A stretch of DNA of 64,000 nt from the NCBI GenBank assembly GCA_002499545.1, contig DAME01000002.1:6141-70140 (forward strand), in the 5' to 3' direction. The notes below the pieces were generated by a model. It was not told the DNA's origin. It saw only the letters and a list, made by a program, of their open reading frames with translations, and did not search any database. The position numbers and the translations under genes are program-made. This document shows, one piece after another, positions 41,981-50,999 of the stretch. Numbering within the stretch: position 1 is the stretch's first letter; each line of letters starts with the position of its first letter. The DNA comes from Euryarchaeota archaeon UBA88 (GTDB taxonomy: Archaea; Thermoplasmatota; Poseidoniia; Poseidoniales; Poseidoniaceae).

Positions 41981-43084
41981 TCACTCAGCCTCGTCATCGA
42001 CAGCCGGTCCCGCACTTAATCTCATAAAAAATGAGGCCGTCAATGCGACTTGCAGACACAGCACGCCAACCACCAAATGAACCAACGAAAGTGTTTCAGG
42101 GAAATCGTCCATTTTTGCGAAAATCAAGTACGATGCACCAACCATGAGATTGAGAAACCAAATGCCCGAAACGACGTCTGTGATGCGTGAAATGGTTGGT
42201 GTCACGGCGTGTTGCCGTGCTTCTGAACGAAGCCGTGCAGAGCCTGCAAGCAGTATGAAACCGGCGATTAAGGCGCCGAAACGATGAACCATCTGAACCA
42301 AAACACCGGGTCCATCGAGCGATGGGAGGATGGCGCCGTTGCACTTTGGCCAACCGTTTGGGAAGCCGATAGAGCACGCTTGATTGTACTGGCCGCCAGC
42401 GGTTGATGAGACCCATGCTCCAAGAATCAACAAAGTGAACACCGCCCCGGTCATGGCATCGACTCGAGAGCGATTCTTCGAGATGAACTCAGTATTCATC
42501 CGGAACAACGCCCAATCAGCACCTTCTTTTTGACGCATCGCAACGTGTTGGTAGATGAACGTCGAAGTGAAAATTGAGGCCATCGAGAGATGCAGGGCTA
42601 CAGACCAATCGATGTTATCAAAAGCGACGGTTACAGCCCCAATGATAGCCTGAATAATCAAAAGAATTCCCGACAAAATACTCGATTTGAGAACGCCCGA
42701 GCCATACACGTTCCGCATTTTGTAAGCGACAATTGCATTCACCAGGACAGGAATGGCAATTACGGCGACGAGGAATCGGTGAAACCATTCGGAAAAAATC
42801 TCAAAGGTGGTGTATCGATGTTCAGCACCTCTCGAATCAATCTCATCGGGATTTTCCTCCCAGTAGGCACCTTGCTGGTCTGGATTGATATCGAAACCCC
42901 ACGTTCCAAAGCATTGAGGCCAATCTGGGCATGATTCACCAGCATCATTGATGCGAATTGTACCCCCTGCAATGATGATACAAATCGCCATCAAAAAAAG
43001 GACAATTGGCAGAGTTGAAGGCCGTCGCACCCAACTTCCCCCCATGGGTGATGGTGGGAGCAGACCCCTTTTGAACACATTCAT
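41981..43084 (-). CDS. ctaA: heme A synthase (CtaA/Cox15 family)
   Basis: Converts heme O to heme A for cytochrome c oxidase. 367 residues, eight helices in two four-helix halves. The conserved heme-ligand histidines are visible: EWFHRFLVA and SVALHLSMA in the first half, VQMVHRFGALI and LSLVHLVVGV in the second. The outer-loop Cys pair CPDWPQC (Cys52, Cys58) of the first half is present, and the second half has ACSIGFPNGWPKC. ATG 43084 is chosen because the longer frame (to 43168) runs over the start of the divergent thioredoxin-like gene. Only 12 bases separate the two start codons. Confidence 0.94.
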   Translation of the reverse strand: MNVFKRGLLPPSPMGGSWVRRPSTLPIVLFLMAICIIIAGGTIRINDAGESCPDWPQCFGTWGFDINPDQQGAYWEENPDEIDSRGAEHRYTTFEIFSEWFHRFLVAVIAIPVLVNAIVAYKMRNVYGSGVLKSSILSGILLIIQAIIGAVTVAFDNIDWSVALHLSMASIFTSTFIYQHVAMRQKEGADWALFRMNTEFISKNRSRVDAMTGAVFTLLILGAWVSSTAGGQYNQACSIGFPNGWPKCNGAILPSLDGPGVLVQMVHRFGALIAGFILLAGSARLRSEARQHAVTPTISRITDVVSGIWFLNLMVGASYLIFAKMDDFPETLSLVHLVVGVLCLQVALTASFFMRLSAGPAVDDEAE

Positions 43085-43096
43085 TATGCCACAAAC

Positions 43097-44005
43097 ATGT
43101 CGCAGAAGTCCGTTCGGTTTTTGACCGCTGTACTGGTTTGCATCTTGATGGTGATTTACCTGCCACAAGAAGCAGCGGTTGCGGCTGAAGAACCAGTGAA
43201 TGCAGCGATGTATGATGTCATGATTCTCAGCTCAGAATGTGACGAAAATTCATCGGCGTGTCATGGCGAGCGCGTTGAGCATTTGGTTGAATACTACGGG
43301 GCTGATTGGTGTGAACCTTGCGAGTTGATCGAACATGAACTTGACCTGCTCAACTCATCCAATACGTTCGTGATTCAACACCACCCATCTCCTGCCGATG
43401 CCTCGTTCCTGAGCGACTCACGCATCAGATTCGTTGAAGAACACCGATTGCTGTTTTTACCCAGTATCGTCCTTGACGGTGAAGGCCTCTTGAGTGGCTC
43501 AAGCCAAGGGCTGGAATTGTCAAATGCGCTCAGTATTCGTGAAACAAATTACAGCGGGCTTTCAAATGTCATACTCAACGGTTCAATACTGAGCTGGGAG
43601 GCTGATAGAGGCGACCGAGTTACCGTCTGGCGTACCGACGCTGTCGACCACCAAAATCGAAATCGAACTCACCCAACTCTCGCTACCGCCCAACTTTCAT
43701 TCAATGCGACGGATGAAGTAGGAAATATTTCATCGATTCTTGAAAATGAAAACAGTACCTTTGTCGTGATTTTAGAACAGTCTGGAGAGTATGCTTTGGT
43801 CAGCGATTCACTCAACCCTTCTATCGGAATCGATGTGTTTGATGAAGCGCCATCAACTGCTGTCAAGAATGCGCAATCGACCCCTCCAAGTCAAGTTGCT
43901 ACGCTGTGGACAATCGTACTCGTCGCCAGTTTGTTACCTGCTATCTACATGCGATATTCGATTGCTTCAAAGCCCCCGAGTGCTCCTTTGCAACAAGAAG
44001 AATAG
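43097..44005 (+). CDS. secreted thioredoxin-fold protein, membrane-anchored
   Basis: 302 residues. Signal peptide FLTAVLVCILMVIYLPQEAAVAA, then a thioredoxin-like domain with HLVEYYGADWCEPCELIEHEL, giving the redox pair Cys72-Cys75 (WCEPC), and LFLPSIVLDGEG in place of the cis-Pro strand. A second beta-rich domain follows (residues 160-260), then a C-terminal helix TLWTIVLVASLLPAIYMRY. Two further cysteines (Cys48, Cys55) lie before the domain. It is divergent from ctaA, so a role in cytochrome oxidase assembly (for example copper-site or ctaA disulfide reduction) is a reasonable inference, not shown. Confidence 0.8.
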   Translation: MSQKSVRFLTAVLVCILMVIYLPQEAAVAAEEPVNAAMYDVMILSSECDENSSACHGERVEHLVEYYGADWCEPCELIEHELDLLNSSNTFVIQHHPSPADASFLSDSRIRFVEEHRLLFLPSIVLDGEGLLSGSSQGLELSNALSIRETNYSGLSNVILNGSILSWEADRGDRVTVWRTDAVDHQNRNRTHPTLATAQLSFNATDEVGNISSILENENSTFVVILEQSGEYALVSDSLNPSIGIDVFDEAPSTAVKNAQSTPPSQVATLWTIVLVASLLPAIYMRYSIASKPPSAPLQQEE

Positions 44006-44090
44006 GTGAAATTCATCGATTGATGAAGGGGTTAGGTTCAAGAACAGTAGACAGGTCGCACAACTGCGAGTCTACTCGTCGGTGTCAAAA

Positions 44091-44345
44091 ATGGTCAAGC
44101 CAGCACGTCTCCACACACGATTTGAAAGAGCCCGAATTATTGGTGCACGCGCACTTCAGATTGGAATGGGTGCTCCGCTGTATGCCAACGAAGAAGTTCT
44201 CCGTGAAGCGTTTATGGAAGAGCTCGTTTCGCTCTACGGACTTGAAGAAGCATCGGTCCGATTCGTTCTTGACCCGCTCAAGATTGCTCTGTATGAATAC
44301 GAGCACGAACTCATCCCGATCGATATCGACCCGCACTTGGATTGA
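44091..44345 (+). CDS. rpoK: DNA-directed RNA polymerase subunit K (Rpb6/omega homologue)
   Basis: Small assembly subunit of the archaeal RNA polymerase. The family signature TRFERARIIGARALQIGMGAPL lies at residues 9-30 and the second block DPLKIALYEYEHELIPI at 61-77. Between them, where archaeal and eukaryotic homologues have about ten residues, this protein has about 29 (YANEEVLREAFMEELVSLYG and LEEASVRFVL), predicted helical. A GTG nine bases upstream (44082) is an alternative start. It is convergent with the tryptophan dioxygenase gene, one base apart. Confidence 0.88.
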   Translation: MVKPARLHTRFERARIIGARALQIGMGAPLYANEEVLREAFMEELVSLYGLEEASVRFVLDPLKIALYEYEHELIPIDIDPHLD

Positions 44346-44346
44346 A

Positions 44347-45441
44347 TCAATCGTTTGCCGCAAAACCGTAGAAGGTCGAGTCGTCAACGGGTGGTAGATT
44401 ATCCTGTTTCACAAGCAGTGTGCGAACCGCCCACAAATCGACAAAGACCCGATACTTGGTCGTAGCATCCAGATAATCAACTCCGCTGGAGCCACCCGTT
44501 CCCATTCGTCGACCAATCATTCGCTCAACCATTCGTGCATGCGCTGAACGGAACAAAAGCATTGATTGTTCGAGAGCGACGAATGAATCGATGAGTTTAC
44601 GTGGCCATGCCAAGAGTGGTAAATCCCGGTATGATTCAATGAACAGCAGTCCTGCACGTGAACGTGATACAACGCCCTCGGGCCGTAGGAAATCAGCAGC
44701 CTGCACGGTTGCTGCTTCAATTCGACCACGAACGGGGGCTTCTTCCCCATGCCCGATAGCCACGATATGAGCAATGACCTGCTCACCATGCTCACGCATC
44801 GCCTCAAGATGATCATCGACGAAAGCCTCAACGATTTCAGAATCCTTAGAAGAGTCCGCTAATGAACCGTTAATCGGGGTACGAGCCAGCCAAGCCGAGA
44901 GACTTTCTCGAAGAGAAGGTTGAGACGATGTGGCTTCAAAATCGGAAAGCACTGATGCACTGACTTTTCCTTCATTGGCCATCTTGCGCATGTGTTCGAG
45001 CGGGTCCATACCTCCCATTCGCTGGGAATTCTCAAGACCGAGAAGGACCTCAAGCTCCCTCATCTGCCACGATTCAAAACCTGATGAGGTTCCTAATTTG
45101 TCACGGAATGCCAAAAAGTCCTGCGGTGCAAGGGTTTCCATGACTTTCCATTGGTTTGACAGCAATCGGAAGATTTCAGTCACTCGTTCAAGGTGGTGGA
45201 CCATCTTCGGCAACTTCTCCTCAGGTACGTGTTCTTGGTTGAGAAGCACGTGAGCTTCCTTAAGTTCGCGTAAGATCAGTTTGAACCAAAGTTCGAATGC
45301 TTGATGGACGATAATGAAATGCTGTTCGTCGTTGCACGGCGCAGGACTGTATCCTTCTGGACCATTCTGGAGCGCTAGTAATTCATCCAACTGAAGATAT
45401 CCGCCATAGGTCATGCGGTGTCCGGGAGTGCCTTCGGTCAT
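44347..45441 (-). CDS. kynA: tryptophan 2,3-dioxygenase
   Basis: Heme enzyme that opens the indole ring of tryptophan to N-formylkynurenine, the first step of the kynurenine pathway. 364 residues. Motifs of the family: TYGGYLQLDELLALQNG, the substrate-side block DEQHFIIVHQAFELWFKLILREL, PQDFLAFRDKLGTSSGFESWQMRELE and the C-terminal GTGGSSGVDYLDATTKYRVFVDLWAVRTLL. The ATG at 45441 gives a normal N-terminus; a GTG at 45477 is further upstream. Other kynurenine genes are not in the window. Known mainly from bacteria and animals, it is probably an acquired catabolic gene here. Confidence 0.94.
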   Translation of the reverse strand: MTEGTPGHRMTYGGYLQLDELLALQNGPEGYSPAPCNDEQHFIIVHQAFELWFKLILRELKEAHVLLNQEHVPEEKLPKMVHHLERVTEIFRLLSNQWKVMETLAPQDFLAFRDKLGTSSGFESWQMRELEVLLGLENSQRMGGMDPLEHMRKMANEGKVSASVLSDFEATSSQPSLRESLSAWLARTPINGSLADSSKDSEIVEAFVDDHLEAMREHGEQVIAHIVAIGHGEEAPVRGRIEAATVQAADFLRPEGVVSRSRAGLLFIESYRDLPLLAWPRKLIDSFVALEQSMLLFRSAHARMVERMIGRRMGTGGSSGVDYLDATTKYRVFVDLWAVRTLLVKQDNLPPVDDSTFYGFAAND

Positions 45442-45481
45442 GATTTGACATTGGAGCCAAGCCCTTGAACTCTTCACCTGC

Positions 45482-45838
45482 CTAGGCTGAGGACCAAACC
45501 ATTTCGCCCATTCGAATTCCTACGAGATATGCGGTGATGGTGAGCAGAGAGGCAACTGCAAGTGCTGGCCAAAAATCAACACCACGATTGATGAGCGTTG
45601 GAAGGATGATAAACAGAAGCAAAGAAGGAAGAACCAACCAGAAGATTCCGTAAGAGAACCCAGCGACCCGTGTAGAATCACCGGTGTCTGTGTAAAGCCA
45701 AATAATCGCCAACAAGGACACGAGAGGGAGAGAAGCAATCAATGCACCCATCAATTCGTATTTCTTGGCCAATTCGCTCGCTCCAACAACTAAGCCTCCT
45801 GAGACGATGAAACGGATACATAGTTGAAGCCAGTCCAT
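45482..45838 (-). CDS. small four-helix membrane protein (DUF3147-like)
   Basis: 118 residues, almost wholly hydrophobic, with four helices: RFIVSGGLVVGASELAKK, LMGALIASLPLVSLLAIIWLY, YGIFWLVLPSLLLFIILPTLI and FWPALAVASLLTITAYLVGI. The G-rich first helix and the ALIASLP motif fit the DUF3147 family. Function unknown. It lies 40 bases upstream of the tryptophan dioxygenase gene on the same strand and may be cotranscribed. Confidence 0.75.
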   Translation of the reverse strand: MDWLQLCIRFIVSGGLVVGASELAKKYELMGALIASLPLVSLLAIIWLYTDTGDSTRVAGFSYGIFWLVLPSLLLFIILPTLINRGVDFWPALAVASLLTITAYLVGIRMGEMVWSSA

Positions 45839-45976
45839 GGACGCGAGCAGTACGGAAGGCTTCTCAATGTTTGGGAGGAATAACGGCTAATTCGGAAGGA
45901 TTATTTGCAGAACATTTCTCTCAAAATTCGTCATTTCCATCATAACCCTCATAGAGCAAATACGGAACCCCTCGAC

Positions 45977-47089
45977 ATGGGCGTAGACACGAATACACTG
46001 GCAAGTTGGCTTGCCGACTACGATCCAAACAACATCACCATTGGTGTGGTTGCCTCGCATTCGTCGCTTCAAATCCTCCACGGTGCTCGAAAAGAAGGAT
46101 TTCGCACCTTGGGGATTGCGGTTGGCGAGAATCGTCGAAGATTCTACAAAGCGTTCCCCGGTGCAGAGCCAGATGAATGGTTGATGCTTGACCACTATCA
46201 CGAAATGCTCGACCATGCTGAATGGTTCCGAGAGCGAAATGTCATCATCATCCCGCACGGTTCTCTGGTTGAGTACCTCGGCTCCTCGAAGTATAAGCAA
46301 CTTCAAGTTCCTACTTTTGGAAACCGAGGAATCCTGCACTGGGAAAGCAGTAGAGAGTTGCAGCGCCAATGGCTCGAAGGTGGCGGGTGCACGATGCCAA
46401 AGGTTTGGGAAGACCCTCACGATATCGATGGACCAGTGATTGTCAAATACGCTGGAGCGAAAGGTGGACGTGGTTACTTCATTGCCCGTAACTATCGTGA
46501 TTTCCGAAGAAACGTTGACATCGAAGAAGAGTTTACTATCCAAGAATACGTTCTTGGATGCAGATATTACCTACACTTCTTCTTTGACCCAACGGCGAGT
46601 GACGGATTCCAGGTTCAGGGCAAAGGAAACAACGCAGGTAAGAATCTCGGCCGATTAGAATTGCTCTCAATGGACCGAAGAGATGAATCGAACGTCGATG
46701 AATTCTACAAACTTGGTTCGCTTCGAGATTTGCGAGAAATGGAACTTGAACCGTCGTTCGTCGTCACCGGAAACCAGCCGGTTGTTATTCGCGAATCGTT
46801 GCTCCCACGTGCTTTTGAGATGGCTGAAGGGACCGTTGCAGAGTCGTATGAACTGGAAGACGGTAGCAGAGGCATGATTGGACCGTTCTGTCTCGAAACC
46901 ATCGTCACAGACCAATTAGAATTCAAGGTATTCGAGATCAGTGCTCGAATCGTTGCGGGCTCAAATCCATTCGTTGGGGGCTCACCGTATTCGGATATCA
47001 ATGAAGAGCGAATGTCAACAGGTCGACGCATTGCACGCTCAATTCGAAAGGCTTCTGAAAACGATTGTCTGATCGACATACTTTCCTGA
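45977..47089 (+). CDS. purP: FAICAR synthetase PurP (formate-dependent, purine synthesis)
   Basis: ATP-grasp enzyme that makes FAICAR from AICAR, formate and ATP, the archaeal replacement for the folate-dependent PurH transformylase. 370 residues. Visible motifs: ITIGVVASHSSLQILHGARKEGFRTLGIAV, then VIIIPHGSLVEYLG, FGNRGILHWESSRELQRQWL, the ATP-grasp lysine strand GPVIVKYAGAKGGRGYFIA, FTIQEYVLGCRYYLHFFF and ARIVAGSNPFVGGSPYS. The ATG at 45977 is chosen because the upstream extension starts with TTG and has no similarity. No other purine genes are adjacent. Confidence 0.93.
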   Translation: MGVDTNTLASWLADYDPNNITIGVVASHSSLQILHGARKEGFRTLGIAVGENRRRFYKAFPGAEPDEWLMLDHYHEMLDHAEWFRERNVIIIPHGSLVEYLGSSKYKQLQVPTFGNRGILHWESSRELQRQWLEGGGCTMPKVWEDPHDIDGPVIVKYAGAKGGRGYFIARNYRDFRRNVDIEEEFTIQEYVLGCRYYLHFFFDPTASDGFQVQGKGNNAGKNLGRLELLSMDRRDESNVDEFYKLGSLRDLREMELEPSFVVTGNQPVVIRESLLPRAFEMAEGTVAESYELEDGSRGMIGPFCLETIVTDQLEFKVFEISARIVAGSNPFVGGSPYSDINEERMSTGRRIARSIRKASENDCLIDILS

Positions 47090-47193
47090 ACGATTGAATT
47101 GAAAACCGATTGCTTGCAAGTAGTGCTTCAAAGCAAATCTATGGAGCGAGGCAAGTGGGTATTTGAACATCGCCGTTAGGCATTTCAATTCGC

Positions 47194-48465
47194 TCATTCA
47201 TCGATTAAAGAATCCAAATCAGGGGCGCTTGGAACCGAAGACGGAGGACCGTGCTTTGGAGCCCCTGCTTTCGGCTTGTATGATGAAAGGAATTCCGACA
47301 GAGAAACTGAACCATCTCCATCAGCGTCAGCTTGTCGATGAAGACTTGTTGCTTCTTCAATGGTCACACCAATCGCTTCAGCTAATTCTTCAATTGAGAG
47401 TTGGTCGCTTCCATCAGTATCAGCTGCTTGGAACTTGGTCGAAAGAGCCTCAATTTGAGATTCCAATTCGCGCTTGTTTTGTTCTCTTTCAGCTGAAGAA
47501 GAAACGGAGAAACTGCATACGTGCATAATCGGGTCCCCCGCAGAAAGTTCAGCAGAATACTCGCGGTCCGATCCCTCTGAACTAACGATGACTTGGAACT
47601 TTGTAGGGTCCTTCGAACGTCGCTTCTTCTGCTTCTTGTAGTAGTGGACATAGACTTGGAATTGGCCAGAAGGCGCAGTTCCTTCGGGCCAAAATACATT
47701 CTCGACCGGTTTACGAGTTTCTGCACGAACGTTTGCATCAACGTCAAGTTCTCCACCGCACTTCGAAATTTTGTTTCCACCGTGAATTCTCTCACCAGAG
47801 GGGCACACGATGTGCAGATCAAGGTCGTTGTAATTGTTCCACATGAGCGAAACTTGTACGTCTGAAGACTTAGCACCTTCACGTGATAAACGAGCTTTCA
47901 ATTCTTTTATTGCTCCAGAATTGGCTTCAGATGCTTCAACACTTTCTCTCTGTGATGCTGCAATTTCAGCGAGTCGAGCCTCTTCAGCAGCGAGGAAATC
48001 TGCTTGTCGACGGGCCTCTCGTTCTGCTGCCAATCGAATCTCTTCATTCTCTCTTCGCAGTGATTCGACTTCTTGGTCTTGGACCTGTTGAAGTTTTTCA
48101 GCCTTCAATCGTGCTTCTTCGAGTGCTGCGAGACGGGCTTGTTCTGCGATAGCGAGGCGTTCTTGTTCTGCGCGAGCCTGTGACTGAGCAGCTGCATCAC
48201 GTGCATACCTGTCAGCGTCATCGACTGCGATTCGTTCTTGGAGCGCTTGTTGGCGACGACGTCGACGCTCAACAATGGCCAATTTACGGTCAATTTCTTG
48301 TTTTGCGTTGCCGAAACTTGGTGTGTCATCTGCGTATTGCAATCCCTCAGCAGTCATGCCTTGGCGCATTGAAACCGATACATCTGGACGACTAAAAATG
48401 TACCAAACTCCGAGCGAGAATCCTCCACCGAGGGTGACAGCCAAACCAATGGATGTTGGGTCCAT
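47194..48465 (-). CDS. membrane-anchored coiled-coil protein with DUF2135-like domain and EF-hand pair
   Basis: 423 residues. One N-terminal helix (IGLAVTLGGGFSLGVWYIF, residues 6-24) anchors it. Residues 55-195 are a long charged coiled coil rich in Ala, Glu and Arg. Residues 203-320 form a beta domain with MWNNYNDLDLHIVCPSGERI and FQVYVHYYKK, as in DUF2135/YfaP-type proteins. After that come two canonical calcium loops, DTDGSDQLSIEE at 349-360 and DADGDGSVSLSE at 380-391, and a Pro-rich tail ending SLIDE. Calcium binding is strongly suggested by the intact ligands. Function not recognised. A TATA-like box lies about 28 bases before the ATG. Confidence 0.78.
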   Translation of the reverse strand: MDPTSIGLAVTLGGGFSLGVWYIFSRPDVSVSMRQGMTAEGLQYADDTPSFGNAKQEIDRKLAIVERRRRRQQALQERIAVDDADRYARDAAAQSQARAEQERLAIAEQARLAALEEARLKAEKLQQVQDQEVESLRRENEEIRLAAEREARRQADFLAAEEARLAEIAASQRESVEASEANSGAIKELKARLSREGAKSSDVQVSLMWNNYNDLDLHIVCPSGERIHGGNKISKCGGELDVDANVRAETRKPVENVFWPEGTAPSGQFQVYVHYYKKQKKRRSKDPTKFQVIVSSEGSDREYSAELSAGDPIMHVCSFSVSSSAEREQNKRELESQIEALSTKFQAADTDGSDQLSIEELAEAIGVTIEEATSLHRQADADGDGSVSLSEFLSSYKPKAGAPKHGPPSSVPSAPDLDSLIDE

Positions 48466-48487
48466 GAACCACCCATGGGGTCCACCT

Positions 48488-48497
48488 CTATTTTATC
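48488..48497 (-). promoter_or_regulatory. TATA-like box of the EF-hand/DUF2135 gene
   Basis: GATAAAATAG on the reverse strand, centred about 28 bases upstream of the ATG at 48465, the distance of a leaderless archaeal promoter. It lies in the 65-base gap after the ABC permease gene. Confidence 0.5.
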
Positions 48498-48530
48498 ATT
48501 GGTCGGAAATGCAGGGATTCGCATGTGGAA

Positions 48531-50999
48531 TCATTGCGATAAATCCTTGATTTTTTCAACCAAATCCATTTTCCGAAGTCTCCAAACACCAAACGGCGTC
48601 ATGGCTACTGCGATAAGAATCACACCCGACATGAGTTGCCATGCGACGCTGGGTACAATGGTCACAGGTACAAAGAACTGCCATGAAGAAATCGAAGCTG
48701 CGAAGGCAACTGCTCCACCGTATGCAAACAAGACTCCGACAAGACCTCCAACAATTCCGATGAGTAGGCTCTCGAACAGAAGCATCATTCCAAGACTCCG
48801 CGTTGATGCACCGAGAACTCGTAACGTAGCTAATTCAAAATCACGTTCTGCGATGTTCATGACCATGGTGTTGAACATGACCACGACGGTGAACAGAAGC
48901 CCGAGATACATCATCGTCTGGAAAATTTGGGTCTGCTGGTCCAGTAGACTGTTGATTCCATCTAGAAGCGTTTGACGCTCAACCACACCTGTCGAAACTT
49001 CACCCAGGGCTGAGTCGATTTCCACACCTTCCGGGAATTGTAAATATATCGAAGTCGCATTAACGCCAAGGATTTCGCTTAGATCTCCGCGAATGAAGTA
49101 CATTGTTCGGGCAAGTTCTGCTGTCGAAGTCCCGACGATTTCTACCTCTTGTGAAGCGCCGTTAATCTGTACTGCGTGCTTTTCTCCGACCGCCCATCCG
49201 AGGAAGTTCATACTTCCCTCTTCCATCATCACTTGAGGTACTGCCATGTTGCCCGTGGGGGCCTGCCCGTCCAGAAGCGATACTGCACGCATACCACTCT
49301 GGAATGAATCAAGGCCTACTAGAGTGAATGTTCGTTCGATGTCGTCCGCATCAGCAACGGTTCCAAGCGGCATTTCAATGAGTATTTCGTACGTGACAGA
49401 ATTGTCAATCGCCCAATCTACAACGGGCTGTTCTCCATCTGGCATGATGTAGACTTGCGCATCCCATGATTGGTCGCTTTCAAGACCACCAACCATGGAA
49501 TCTTGTAATCCCGCTGACATCATTTGAATCGAACCGAACAACATCAGGGAAATTCCGACTGCGACAAATGTCATCGTGAGACGGACGGGTTTGCGAACAC
49601 TGGAACGAATTGAGAGACCGAGCGTTGAAGGCATCCATGAGGTCAGTTTTCGAAGAATGTTTGAGCCCACGCGCATTTCATTTTGACCGCTTAGAACCTC
49701 CAGTGGGTCAAGACGGCTCGCCTTCCAAGCTGGGAATGCACCAGAAAGGAACACGACGAACATGGTTGAGCCAATAACGCTGAAGTAAATCGAAGACGGA
49801 ACGGTTCGCTCAACAATTGGCATACCGATGAGGTCTTGGTAGAAATCCAGCATTTGGTTCATACCCCACGGTCCTGCAGCAGCTCCAAGCGCACATCCCA
49901 TGCCTCCAATCGCCAGAGGCGCTACCAGATAGCCGGTCATGAGTGAGGTGCGATCGACTCCAAGAGTTCGCAGTACTGCGATTTCCTTTGATTGACTTTG
50001 AACCAATCGTTGAAGACTCAAAACGATGGTAATGGAGGCAATAGATGCAATCATCACGGTGAAGGGAACGGTTGTTCGCTTAGTCCCTTCCAAATCTTGT
50101 CGCATGACTTCTACCGGTTCATTTTGCCCTCGATCGCGAACTCGTGCATCCAATTCAGTTGATTCGAGTGAAGCAACAACAACCTCTTTCACAGCATCGA
50201 TTTCAGTTCCTTCGTACGCCTGTGTATCGGGCAGGTCATAGGAAGGAGTGCCAGTGACATCCAAAATAATCGTGTTACTGGAACCAACTGCATCACCGGT
50301 GAGACGAGCCATGCCGGTTTCGGAAAGATAACCGACAACGTACGTGCCGGATTCAGGTGGAAATAAGGTGCCTTCTGGAGCCATGATTACGTGCATTGGA
50401 TGGTAGCCTGTGCCGACGACTGTGAAAGCAGCACTCGCATTTCCAGCACCAATAGTGACAGTATCCCCAATTTCTATTTCAAGAGCTTTGGTCACGTGAG
50501 CATCGATGACAATTTCATCGGCGGCAACTGCGACGCGACCCTCTGCATGTCCTTCTGGCATCCACACTTTGTCTGCATTTGCATCCGCAGGTATGCCGTG
50601 CCAAAGAGAATTGATGATGTGTTCACCTGACTCGTTGGTATGGAACAATGCTCCTTGGGTTATGGTGCGACCTTCACACGAGTCGAGTGCAAACGATGCC
50701 TCGATGAGAGATGCCCGTGCAGATTCCAAAGATTCACAAAAAGTGTCGACTTGATTTGAAGTCCACACAGTGCTTCGATTATCAATCCAAATATCGCCAA
50801 GGTTGGAACCCGCATCGTTGTCATCGTGCATGGCGTCATACATGCCTCCAAGGTTGTGTGCATAGCCTCCAAACGTAATACCTGCAAAAACGCCTACAAA
50901 TACCATCAAAACAACTGCAAAAAGCCGTAATTTGGTCCGCCAAAGGCTGCGAGCCAAGCGTTTGTTGAGTAATTTCGACATCACAAACACCACAATCAT
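48531..50999 (-). CDS. ABC transporter permease, MacB/FtsX type
   Basis: 822 residues in a tandem arrangement: an N-terminal helix (LRLFAVVLMVFVGVFAGITFGGY), an outer domain of about 250 residues, an FtsX core (TVPFTVMIASIASITIVLSLQRLVQSQSKEIAVLRTLGVDR), two further helices, then a second helix (FVAVGISLMLFGSIQMMSAGL), a second outer domain and a second FtsX core (IFQTMMYLGLLFTVVVMFNTMVMNIAERDFELATLRVLGA). Such permeases work as mechanotransducers that release lipoproteins or peptides, or drive outer enzymes. Its ATG overlaps the stop of the ATPase gene in ATGA, so the two are translated together. Confidence 0.92.
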   Translation of the reverse strand: MIVVFVMSKLLNKRLARSLWRTKLRLFAVVLMVFVGVFAGITFGGYAHNLGGMYDAMHDDNDAGSNLGDIWIDNRSTVWTSNQVDTFCESLESARASLIEASFALDSCEGRTITQGALFHTNESGEHIINSLWHGIPADANADKVWMPEGHAEGRVAVAADEIVIDAHVTKALEIEIGDTVTIGAGNASAAFTVVGTGYHPMHVIMAPEGTLFPPESGTYVVGYLSETGMARLTGDAVGSSNTIILDVTGTPSYDLPDTQAYEGTEIDAVKEVVVASLESTELDARVRDRGQNEPVEVMRQDLEGTKRTTVPFTVMIASIASITIVLSLQRLVQSQSKEIAVLRTLGVDRTSLMTGYLVAPLAIGGMGCALGAAAGPWGMNQMLDFYQDLIGMPIVERTVPSSIYFSVIGSTMFVVFLSGAFPAWKASRLDPLEVLSGQNEMRVGSNILRKLTSWMPSTLGLSIRSSVRKPVRLTMTFVAVGISLMLFGSIQMMSAGLQDSMVGGLESDQSWDAQVYIMPDGEQPVVDWAIDNSVTYEILIEMPLGTVADADDIERTFTLVGLDSFQSGMRAVSLLDGQAPTGNMAVPQVMMEEGSMNFLGWAVGEKHAVQINGASQEVEIVGTSTAELARTMYFIRGDLSEILGVNATSIYLQFPEGVEIDSALGEVSTGVVERQTLLDGINSLLDQQTQIFQTMMYLGLLFTVVVMFNTMVMNIAERDFELATLRVLGASTRSLGMMLLFESLLIGIVGGLVGVLFAYGGAVAFAASISSWQFFVPVTIVPSVAWQLMSGVILIAVAMTPFGVWRLRKMDLVEKIKDLSQ

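Noticed and set aside
45887..46543. Reverse open frame of 218 residues opposite purP
   Set aside because: It lies within the well-supported purP coding region, has no recognisable motif and no ribosome-binding site.
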